Assembly (NCBI GenBank): GCA_946811185.2
Contig: OX328109.1
Location: 6,324,001 to 6,388,000, forward strand
Reading direction: 5' to 3'
From: Hippopus hippopus
Lineage: Eukaryota; Mollusca; Bivalvia; Cardiida; Cardiidae
DNA: 64,000 bases
The notes under the pieces are model-generated. The model worked only from the letters and a program-made list of their open reading frames with translations. It had not been told where the DNA came from and made no database searches. This document shows, in pieces, positions 21,301 through 33,300 of the stretch. Within the stretch, counting starts at the first letter, position 1. The number at the start of each line of letters is the position of its first letter. Position numbers and translations under genes: made by a program.

Positions 21301-24300
21301 TCACACAACAGGCTCTTAGGTAAAGGTCATAGTGGGGTGGGGTCAAAGGTCACATGCTCTGGACAGCTTCCTTTGAGCATACATTCCCCCGCTTTTGGAG
21401 CTCTTGTTTAACCCTTTACCGGACGAAAGACGGAATTCCAGACTAAGCCGATTGAAAGCATCTGTAGGCAAAAAATTTAATTTAGCTCAAATGATGATTT
21501 ATGTCTTTGATAGGGTAAAAAACATTTTTAGAAAAGGAGAAAATGTTGTATGTCTGCAAATGCTTTCAATGTGGAATTCTGTTGTTTTGTAAAGAATTTT
21601 GGGTTATCTGTTTGTGGCTGTGGGTGATTAACTAAAATATTTCATTATTTTGAATCTTTTTTTTTTTTTTCAATTCTTTAACATATGACAGAATTATAAA
21701 CTTGTCAAAATTGTAAGTATTTTCAGACAACATAATGAAGGTGGCTCAAGTGATGGAATTTCTCTTTGAAAGGGTAGAAAACATTGTGGGAAAAATGAGA
21801 ACATGCTGGTTACCAGCATGTTCTCATTTTCCCACAATGTTTTAAAAGTCTTTTTTCTCCAGGGTTGGGATTGTGTGGAAAAGGGTTAAACATGGTAAAA
21901 GGTTATTCTGTATGGATGGGGCTTTATTATTTATGAAAAACATGGGAATCATGTCTTTGACTCTATACCAGACAACAAAATTTTTGCCAAATTGAAAGCA
22001 TTTTCAGACGACAAATTCAGTGTGGCTGTAATGTTTTGATTAGTCTCTGATAGGTTACAAATAACGTTGTATGTGGGATCTTTCTGCTTCATATTTATTC
22101 AAAGGAATATGGACTTAAACTCTTTGCTAAACAATAAAATTAAAGACTCATCTAAACTGAAAGCTTTTGCAGAGGAATAATTTAGTCTAGCGTAAACTAT
22201 GATTTCTGTATTTGAAGACGTAGAAAACATGGTGGTAAAAGGAGAAAATGCTGCTTGCCAGCAGGTTCTCCTTTTACCACCCTGTTTTGACAAGCTTTCT
22301 TCTTAACTCTTTACCAAACGACAAGAATTTAGCCTTGTCCAAATAAAAGCATTTGCAGACGACAATTTCAGTGTGGCTCATATGGTGTAACTTTTCTTTG
22401 ATAGGGTAGAGAACATTTTGGGACAAGGAGAAAATGCTGGTTACCAGCATTTTCTCCTTTTCCCACAATGTTTTCAAAGGCCCTCTTCTCCAGGGTCGTT
22501 AAAAGTCGGGATTGTGGGGTAAAGAGTTAAGGGTCCTTAAAAGTCAGGATTGTGTAGTCAAGCATTAAGTCTCTTTCTCATAATAATTTTTGTGCTTATT
22601 TCCTTTTACGAAGATTGGGGTAATTTTTTTTTCTAGAATTTTTAACATTTTGTTCTTTTCTAGTTTATTAAGAAGAAACATGTGACCCTTTAACACTTAG
22701 TCCAAAGTTAAAATAACAGCACAAACAGGAGCTTTTGAAAATGTACTGTGGGAAAATGAGAAAATGCCGGTAATATGAATGTGTCTGAAAAGATTGGACT
22801 TTGTATTTTAAAGAGCAGGAAATGTAGGAAAAGGACAAAATGCTTTTAACTTTTTTTTGTCCTGTACTAACGTTTTCTGCCTTTTCAAATAAGAGCCTTG
22901 GAAAATATTGTACCCAGCATTTTATCCTTTTCCCACATTTTCTACCCTGTCAAAGACAAGCTCGCTTTTTTTTTTCAGACATATTCATAATTTTCTCTTT
23001 TGATGATGTCAATATTGACAAGTCTATTTTTTTTCCTCAGTTTGGTAAGGAGTTATATTAGACTTGAACATTATTTACACGGAATATTGTGGTGTAACTT
23101 TCCTGGTGCTGTCATTTGTTCTTAGCTTTGTTTAAAAATCTGATATGCTGCGAGATTTAAGGCACCTTGAAAATTTTTGCTACATAGTTGAATTCCTATA
23201 ATTCCTATAATGATGTATCCACATTTTTAACATCAAAATATTGTAATTATTGACAATATTGTTCAAATACAAGATTTCAAAACATAATTATGATTGTTTA
23301 GTCGTTGATAACTTTTCTTTATGAATGGCACTTAAATACATGTATTACTAATGTATAATACTGGTGTATTATAATGTAACATTTTGACCAAGCAAATCTT
23401 AAACCAAGCCAAAGGAGTAAGCACGATGGATATGATATACAGTACTTGAGACAATATTTTACATTGCGGTGATGAGGATTGTTCTCATGCATGTATTTTA
23501 GCCAAAAATTAGATTGTGTATAAGATTGTATATTGTATATAAGATTGTATATAGAATCATCTTAGGAAAGGCAAATTGAATTCGTTTCAAGATTGGACAA
23601 CATCACAGAGACACTAGTTGTATGTATTTTTTAACCCATTACCACACAATCCCGAGTTTTGACGCCCGTGTAGGAGAAGGCTTTTGAAAACATTGTGGGA
23701 AAAGGAGAAAATGCTGGTAACCAGCATTTTCTCCTTTTCCCACAATGTTTTCTTCCCATCCAAAACAAAAATCATCATTTCAGTTACATTTAATTTGTCA
23801 TCTGCAAATCCTTTCAATTTGGACCAGTCTAATTTTTTGTCGTGTGGTAAAGAGTTAAACTCTTTACCAAACACCAAATTTATCGACTGGTCAAATTGAA
23901 AGCATTTGCAGACAACAAATCAAGTGATTGAATTTGTCTTTGTGAGGGTAGGAAGCTGTTTTTGGAAAAAGAGTTTTTCTCCTCCCACAATATTTCCTAC
24001 ACTTTGAAAAAACTTTATTATGTATTTAAACATATTTGATAATTATGTTGTCAGCAAACTCTTTCAATTTGGACCTGTCTAAAGTTTTGTCAGTAAAGGG
24101 TTAATCCTGTGTTTTAATGACATTGAAAGAGAAGGCTTTTGAAAACATAGTGGGAGAAGTAGAAAATGCTGGAAACCAGCATTTTCTCCTTTTCTCACAA
24201 TGTTTTCTACACTATGAATCTGCAAATGAATTAAAAATTTTGTCTAATGTTAAAAGAGTGAAGGAATTGGCTTCTGAAAGAAAAATAACAACTCTGAAAT

Positions 24301-27300
24301 TTATAAGCTGAAAAATATTTCCGTCCAAAGTTTTTATCCCGCTACTTTAACAATTTTTCAGAGTAATAGTATCACAGGTAACATGTCCAATACCTCGGGC
24401 CAAGGAGGACAGCTAGAGACCATGTTAGGAGATTTACAGTCAGACATGAACAAACAGGGGGTCAGTACCAAAACCAAGGGACTCTGTGCAGCTTGTAACC
24501 AACCAGTTGTTGGGCAGGTGAGACCATAATGCTGGGCCAATAGTCAGGGTCTGTATTTACTTACCGATCTTAGATCTACGGCCCCTAACTCTCATATTAA
24601 AAGAAGGAAGCTGCTGAGATTGGTCGAATAGCCTTTACGAAAATGTCGATGTTACACGATATTTACCAATGAGTAAGTGAGTCTGTGGCCCCTCACTCTC
24701 ATATTATAAGAAGGAAGCTGCCTACATTGACTGAATAGCCTTTATGAAAACGTCGATGTTACACGATATTTACCGATGAGTTAGTGAGTCTACAGACCCT
24801 CACTCTTATAAGAAGGAAGCTGCCCCAATTGGCTGAATAGCCTTTTCGAAAACGTCGATGTTACACGATATTTACCGATGAGTTAGTGAGTCTATGGACC
24901 CTCACTCTCATATTAGAAGACGGAAGCTGCCTAGATTGGCTGAATAGCCTTTATGAAAATGTCAATGTTTACCAATGAGTTAGAGGCAGTAGACCTTAAG
25001 GATGTTCTTAGTATTTTTCTCCAAGATTTTCTGAATTTGAAAGAAGCACAACTTCTGATTGGCTAAACCAAAATGGTTTAGCCAATCAGAAGTTGTGTTT
25101 CTTTCAAATTTAGAAAATTGTTGAGAATAAGAATATGAATGTTCTTAAGATTGGCTGGTGAATGTGAACCCAGGAATTTTCTGTTTTTGAAAATCAGACA
25201 TATAAGGCTTCGAAAATATTCTTGTAAAATTAGAAAAAATACTTCTCACAGTTTATTAACTATTCATACCAAATACACATTTATTGATAAGGTAGTGGAG
25301 TGACACAGGGCCATCATAGGCCTCTTGTTTCAAAAAGCCTCCAAGAATTTCTGATATATGTAGAAGTGTTCTGCGTTTCCATGATTCTTTATTTTTTGTC
25401 CACAGGTAATCACAGCATTAGGAAAAATCTGGCATATTGAACATTTTACGTGTGAGAACTGTCATGAACCATTAGGAACAAAGAATTTTTATGAGAGGGA
25501 CAATGTTGCATACTGTGAGAAAGACTACCACGCGCTGTTTGCTCCGAGATGTTCGTACTGTAATGGACCTATCGTTGACGTAAGTGGGTTTGTTTTCTTC
25601 GGTCTTGTTTTTTTTATCTGGAGTTCTGCATGGCTCTTTGGTAAAAGTGTTGGATTTACAATAAGGAGGCTCAGGATTTGATCCCCATTTAAAGCACTGG
25701 CTTTTTTTGCAGGAGTGTCCATGGGCAATACGCTTCAAACTGTAGCCAAGTAAAGGTGAAATCTTGGGGTCTCACGAATAAGTGAATTGTTGCTTTGATA
25801 TGGCTAAAAAAATTATGAAAAGGGCATAAAGTACATTACAAGAACAGCATATTGCCGCAACAGTGATATTGCTAGATGCTGGATTCATAGCTTAGTCTAT
25901 TTGCTACTGTATAGAAATAACTGACCGATGAGAACGATGTAAGTCACCCAACAACAAGTGAAAAATCTGATGGAAATTTTCATTGATTTTTAGCTCCACT
26001 GGCCGAAGGCCAGCGGGCTTATGTCATGGCCTGTTGTCCGTCGTCCGTCCGTCCGTCCGTCCGTCCGTGCGTTAACTTTTTTTTAAAACGTCTTCTTCTC
26101 TGAAACTACCCATCCAATTTTGATGAAACTTCACAGAAATGATCCTGCCATGGTCCTCTTCAGAATTTCTTGAAAGAATTTAATTCCTTCAAAAACTCTG
26201 GTTGCCATGGCAACAAAACTGAAAAATTTTGAAAATTTTTGAAAATCTTCTTGTCTGAAACCGTAAGGCCAAGGGCTACCAAATTTGGCATGTAGCTTTA
26301 TCTAGTGGACCTCTACCAAGTTTCTTCAATTTATAGCCCTGGGGTCAAAATTGGCCCCGCCCGGGGGGTTACAAGTTATACATGGGCTTATTTAGGGAGA
26401 ACTTTAAAATTCCTCTTCTACCTAGCCATAGGGCCTAGAGCTACCAAATTTGGCATGTAGCTTTATCTAGTGGACCTTTGCCAAGATTGTTCAAATTATA
26501 GCCCTGGGGTCAAATTAGGCCCTGCCCGGGGGTAACAAGTTTTACATGGGCTTATATAACAAGTTTTACATGGGCTTATATAGGGAGAACTTTAAAATTC
26601 TTCTTTGACCTAGCCATGGGGCCTAGGGCGACCAAATTTGGCATGTAGCTTTATGAAATGGCAATATTTAGGTTTTTATTATTTACATGAAAGTTTCATT
26701 TAATTTATTTAGCAGAATAAGGATTCAGAGGTCTGCTACATAACAAACAAAGATGCTGCCCTTAAAAATACAATGATATGCTCAGTCACAAAAAGAAATT
26801 CAAAATGAAAGCACAGCTCCAGATAAGAGAGAGTGATCATATTCTAAATCCATTATTTCTCGTTCAAACCCTATGTTGTGGGTTACATATTTCAGATTCT
26901 TTGCTAAAAATTTGATCTGGCAATGGACGTGGCTGCTGTGGGCTTGGCTTTATTAAAGATTATAACTGGCTATATGATTTAAGTTTACATACTGATAAAA
27001 GGAAATAACTCTTGTTCTGTCCATGCAAATATAAATGCACTCAAAACATTGCTGTTCCAGTACATTATAATTTATAGTCTACATCTTTTTTCCTTGCTTC
27101 AAAGTATGGTGGAGAATTTTAAAATCTTCTTGTCTGAAACCATAAGGCCCAGGGCTACCAAATTTGGCATGTAGCTTTATCTAATGGTCCTCTATCAAAT
27201 TCCTTCATATTATAGCCCTGGGGTCAAAATTGGCTCTGCCTTGGAGATCACAAGTTTAACATGGGCTTATAGGGTGACTGTAATTTAGAATAGTAATCAA

Positions 27301-30300
27301 GGGAAATAACTCCTGTTATACAAGATAAAGTTTGTTACTATTTACCTCCCTTGATTATCAAACTGCAGTTATACGTTATTGGAGTTTGGTATTCAAGTTT
27401 TTTGGAGAGGAAATGTTCTGTTTTAAGAGAGAGTTTTTTTTAACTGTATTTTTTTTTACTGTACCAAGTTTAAAGCCATTGCAAAAAGACAAATTGAATG
27501 TAGCTTAAATGACTATTTCTGTCCTTGATAGTTAGGAAACGTTGTGGGAAAAGGAGTAAATACTGGATGACAACATGTCCTATTCTTACGATGTTTTTGA
27601 AAGCCTTCTCTTTCAGGGTCATTAACACTTTGATTTGTGTAGTAAAGGGTTAAAAAGCCAGTGGAGCGATACAGGGCCATCATGGCCCTCTTGTTCCTGT
27701 ACCACACAACCCCAAGTTTTAATGACGCTGAAGGCTTTTGAAAACATTGTTGGAAAAGGAGAAAATGCTGGTAACCAGCGTTTTCTTATTTTCCCACAAT
27801 GTTTTCTACCCTATCAAAAACAGAAGTCATTATTTGAGCTACATTTATTGTCTCATATGCAAATATTTTCAATTTAGCCTAGTCCAGAATTTTGTTTCAC
27901 CTTTTTAGCTCCACTGGCCAAAGGCCAGCGGGCTTATGTCATGGCCTGTTGTCCGTCGTGCGTCCGTCCGTCCGTCCGTCCGTCCGTCCGTCCGTCCGTC
28001 CGTGCGTTAACTTTTTTTTAAAACGTCTTCTTCTCTGAAACTACCCATCCAATTTTGATGAAACTTCACAGAAATGATCCTGCCATGGTCCTCTTCAGAA
28101 TTTCTTGAAAGAATTTAATTCCTTCAAAAACTCTGGTTGCCATGGCAACAAAACTGAAAAATTTTGAAAATCTTTGAAAATCTTCTTGTCTGAAACTGTA
28201 AGGCCAAGGGCTACCAAATTTGGCATGTAGCTTTATCTAGTGGACCTCTACCAAGTTTCTTCAATTTATAGCCCTGGGGTCAAAATTGGCCCCGCCCCGG
28301 GGGTTACAAGTTATACATGGGCTTATTTAGGGAGAACTTTAAAATTCCTCTTCTACCTAGCCATAGGGCCTAGAGCTACCAAATTTGGCATGTAGCTTTA
28401 TCTAGTGAACCTCTGCCAAGATTGTTCAAATTATAGCCCTGGGGTCAAATTAGGCCCTGCCCGGGGGTAACAAGTTTTACATGGGCTTATATAACAAGTT
28501 TTACATGGGCTTATATAGGGAGAACTTTAAAATTCTTCTTTGACCTAGCCATGGGGCCTAGGGCGACCAAATTTGGCATGTAGCTTTATCTAGTGGACCT
28601 GTACCAAGGGTGTCCAAATTATAGCCGAGGGTCAAATTTGACTTCGCTCCGGGGGGGTAACATGTTTTACATGGGCGGGCTTATATAGGAAAATCTTTCG
28701 CATCTAGCTATAAGGGCTAGGGCTATCAAATTTTGCATTTAGCTTTATCTAGGGGGTCTCTATCAAGGGTACCCAAATTATAGCCCAGGGGGTCAAATGT
28801 AGCCCCACCCCAGGGGGTCACAAGTTCTACATGGTCTTATATAAGGAAACTTTAATAATCTACTTGTACATAATCATATTTAGGCCTAGGGCTACCAAAT
28901 TTTGCATGTAACTTTATATAATGGGCCTCTACCAAGAGGGCCCAAATTTTAACTTTGGGGGTCAAGTTTGACTCCACACCAGGGGTCACAAGTTTTACAT
29001 TGGCTTTTATAGTGAAAACTTGATAAACCTGTGTCATGGATCACATATTTTACAGGGCCTTTTATTCAGCAAACTTGTTTTACATGACTTTTTATTGGGC
29101 AAGATTAAAAAATCTTTTTGTTTATAACCACACATTCTAGTTTCATATTGTAGGTCTGGGGTCAAAATTGCCTTCATTCCAGGGATCGCAAGTTTAACAT
29201 GGGCTTCAAAATATTGTCACTTCAATTTAAACATTAATCAAGGGAAATAACTCTTTTTATGAAAGATAAAGTTCGTTACTATTTACCTCCCTTGATTATC
29301 AAGCTGCAGTGATACATGATTGGTGCTAGACAAGTTTTTTAGCTCCACTGGCCGAAGGCCAGCAGGCTTATGTTATGGCCCGTTGTCCGTTGTGCGTCCA
29401 TCCGTATGTTAACTTTTTTTACAGGGCTTTTCATTGAGAAAAATTTGAAAATCTTCTTGTTTATAACATTCAAGAACTGAATTATTTGGTATGGAGCTTT
29501 ATATTGTGGACCTCCACCAGGATTCAAATAATTATAGCTTTGCGATCAAAATTGGCTTTGCCCATGGATCACAACTTTCTCGTAGGATTAGATAGAAAAA
29601 TGTTTGCATGTCCTCGTGTTTGAAATCAATTTGCTGAATATTGTAATGTTTGGCTTGTAGTGTTTTTACTTAATAGCCAGTGGAGCGATACAGGGCCATC
29701 ATGGCCCTCTTGTTGTTAAAGAGCTAATTGCCTGGCCGGGTTGCACAGTGGTTAGCATATACTGACTCGTGACCTGGAGGTTGCGGGTTCGATACCCGGT
29801 TGCGGCGAACTTTCTTTCCGGCGATTTTCGCCTCTCACCTCTGATGCATGTGAGAAAAGTAGTCAGTGGCTTTGGAAAAAAAGCTGTGTCAGTACTGGTG
29901 TGAGAAAGCCAGGAAACACATGGATGCGTCACTGACTGCCATGATATGACCTAAGCTGTTAAAATGGCGTTAAATTCCAATACAAACCAAACAAACCAAA
30001 GAGCTAATTATATATTCCTTTTACCACATACATGTAGTCTCATGTTTTAAAGACCTTCTCGAAAAAGTTGTCAGGAAACATTATGGGAAAAGGAGAAAAT
30101 GCTGGTAACCAGCATTTTCTCTTCTTCCCACAATGTTTTCCATACACTATCCAAGACAAATCTCAATATTTGAGTCACAGTTGTCATCTTTTTAATTTCA
30201 TTGCAATTGAAATGCCTAAATTCATGTCACCTGGAAAAGAATTAAGAGGATTCATTTAGAAATGATATCTTGATGGAAAAAAATGCCCGGTTGAATGTGG

Positions 30301-33300
30301 GTCAAATTGCTAAAAGGGCATTGAGTATCAACATGCACACACATGAGTACCATTCATCACCAAGTAGCCAAGCCAATTCCTACAGTGAAAGTAATTTTCG
30401 TCTTATTTGTGAATTAATTCAAAGAATGAGAACAATTTGTTCTTTCTTTCAGAAATGTGTTACAGCTCTGAATAAAACATGGCACCCTGAACATTTTTTT
30501 TGCACCCTTTGTGGGCGACCATTTGGCGAGGATGGGTTCCATGAAAAAGATGGCAAAGCTTATTGCAAGTAAGGTTTTAACTGAATGATATTTAGTTTGG
30601 CTGTATCCCAAGAAAACTTAAGTTTTTATCCTAGCCCTGTCATCATCGTTGTCGGTGTTGTTTGATTAAACAGTGTTTTATGCCACTTTCATTGTTATTT
30701 TAGTTGTATCTCAGGGACAGCTCACATATGTATGTATGTCATTTGTTTCACCAGTACTAGGCTAGGGCTGAGAAGGGTCTTGCATGGCTTAGTGGTAAAG
30801 TTTAGTACTTGTAATATGGAGGCTCTGAATTCAAGCCTCACTGGAAGCATTTGGTTTTTGTGGAAATGTCTTTGGGTAAGGCATTTCAGTCCTAACCTAA
30901 TATTGGTAAAACCCAGGGCATACATAAATAAGTGATCTGTTGCTGTGATGTGACTGAAATAATGTTGAAAGTGGTGTTAAACACCAATCTAACCAACCAA
31001 CCAACCAACCAAAAGTAAAATAAACATACACTCAAATACAATCATAAGTTTGACACTTGAATTGACCTGGAAATTTGGGTCTGACAGTGTTTGGATAGAG
31101 CATGCAGAACTAAGTCACCTTAACCCTTTACCAAACAATCCCAGGTTTTCACGACTTTGTAGAAGAGGCCTTTTTAAAACATTGTGGGAAAAGGAGAAAA
31201 TGCCGGTAACCAGCATTTTCTCCATTTTCCACAATGTTTTTTACCCTATCAAAGCAAGATTGCACCATTTGAACTACCTTGAAATTGTTGCATGCAAATG
31301 CTTTCAATTTGGACAAGGCTAACATTTTGTCATCTTGTAAAGGGTTAACAAATCACATCATATAATGTCAAGGATCATAAGATGTCACGAAAACTTATTG
31401 GAAATGTGATTGATGCAAGAAAATTTGTAATGGTTATATTTCAGTAATTCTATAATAAACAAAGAATTTTTGAAGGGACCAAATTCAAAGCATTTGCAAA
31501 CAATAATTAAATGTTGCAGAAATGAAGATTTCTGTCTTTGATAGGGTAGAAAACATTGTGGGAAAAAGAGAAGATGCTGGTGACCAGCATTTCTCCTTTT
31601 CCCACAGTGTTTTCAAAAGCCTTCTTCAGGGTGGTACAGAATTGAATGGTAAAGGCATAATCCAGGGTTCGCACAGGCTTGAAAAGTACTTGAAAATGAG
31701 GGGCAGTCTTGAAAAGTCCTTTAAAACAAAATTTGCCTTGAAAAGTGCTTGAAAACCGGCCATACACCTAGTACTTGAATTTCACTTTTTCTTGTATTCA
31801 AGACATTTGAAATCGGCCTTAAAGTCAACAGCGGACTTTCTAGAAGGAAATCGGCACGTTTTAAGCAATGACAGACGTGCGAGAGCGCCACAATGAAAAT
31901 GGGCGAATGTGCTGGGGGCGAAAACGAAGTTCGAACATACATGGTCCGAATGTTCGTACTCGTATGTTTGGGTTGCCTCCCTTGCTGACTGGTTTACGTT
32001 CGATTGCATCATTTTTATCCGTGAAAAAAGTCAATTCCAATATCCAGACTAAATAAAACCAAAATGGCGTTGAAATGATTCTAAGGAGCCTGAATTCAAC
32101 TTTCAAACTTTTTTTCTTTATCGTAATGGGAAAGTGTATCTATAGCAGAGACAGGCCGAAAGGGTATCCGTGGGTAAAGGAAACGAACATATCAGGCGCA
32201 CTGTCTAGCATGTAGGAAAGATATCGATGTGGCACGGATGGGTGAAAGTGCCTTGCGGTCACATGCGAAGGGAGAGGGGCGTAAGAAACTACAGAAGTCT
32301 TTGTCCGGGATTTTCACTAATGTCTTTGTTAAAGAGGAAACCAAGGTTAATAAAACACAAACTACGACCACATCTTCCGCCCCAGGTGACAACCTGATAG
32401 TACCCCCACCCCCAATAGCTATCGTTGCTGGGCCTGTTGCATCATCTAGTGCTCCTATCAGTGTTCCAGCTAGCGGGGAACAGAAGGGCGCGGCGCCCTG
32501 CCCCTCCTTCTAGACGCCCTGCCCTTTTTCTGGACGCCCTGCCCTTTTTCTGGAAACCCTGCCGCATAATTGCGCCCTGGATTGCCTTATATTCAGTATT
32601 GTAACCTCTAATCTAAACTTTGCCAAGAGTATGTCGAAGACATTATGAATATCTGCCTTCGAATATAGAATCCAATTAACAGCGCATCACTAATCCCCTC
32701 CAGGCAGCGAAGTGTGAAAAGATCGACCTCAATTGTATATTACACGTCCGTCAGAGTACACAAGTGCTGAGAACAATAGAGAATCCATCATTGTCTTTTA
32801 TGTTCTATTTAAACAGTTTATCGTATCTGTACGATAGGTGTTTTTATTCAACAATATTGGAGGCTGTCTCCGAGGACTAGGTTTTCTTTTAAAGTTTGCT
32901 ATCAATTATCGTTTTATCGTTAATGTCGAAGATCTTGCTTAATTTCCCGTATCAAGTTACATGTTCAGAGTTTAAGGTGCATGATTAGTAAAATTACCCT
33001 TTATGTAGTGTTTTCTCTTCATTAACAAATTATTTTTTCTTAGATTTACTCTTGGTTTCAATATTAACTGATAAAGTGATGTTAACACTCGGGTAGGATC
33101 GATGAGTCAGCAAATTAATCAATCGATCGTAGCCTAAGTCGGAAAGTGGCGCATTCCTAAAGTGGACTGAGAATAACACCACAGCATGTTGTTGACTTAC
33201 ATTTTGTAGAATATGTGTCAAAATGTCCATAAATACCGTCCAAATATTAAAATACATGCAAAATGGACCGATGCAAAAACACGGAAACCCATGACAGAAC

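Larger units (their letters stand above)
25990..27694 (+). mobile_element. AGCTCCACTGGCC element, copy 1
   Basis: Starts TTTTTAGCTCCACTGGCCGA and ends GGCCATCATGGCCCTCTTGT. Contains a GTCC microsatellite (26036-26070), then units with ACCAAATTTGGCATGTAGCT and TATAGCCCTGGGGTCAAA. Its middle was invaded by a family L half (26814-26885) and an H copy (27460-27653). No transposase seen. Confidence 0.75.

Noticed and set aside
30270..30452. Upstream extension of the LIM2 exon by the open frame from 30270
   Set aside because: The acceptor TCTTTCTTTCAG at 30441-30452 matches the conserved paxillin border, and the upstream residues have no LIM similarity.
32229..32513. Independent host gene inside paxillin intron 9
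   Set aside because: The frame lies within a bounded transposon, has an upstream frameshift, and its only recognisable part is a transposon-type finger.
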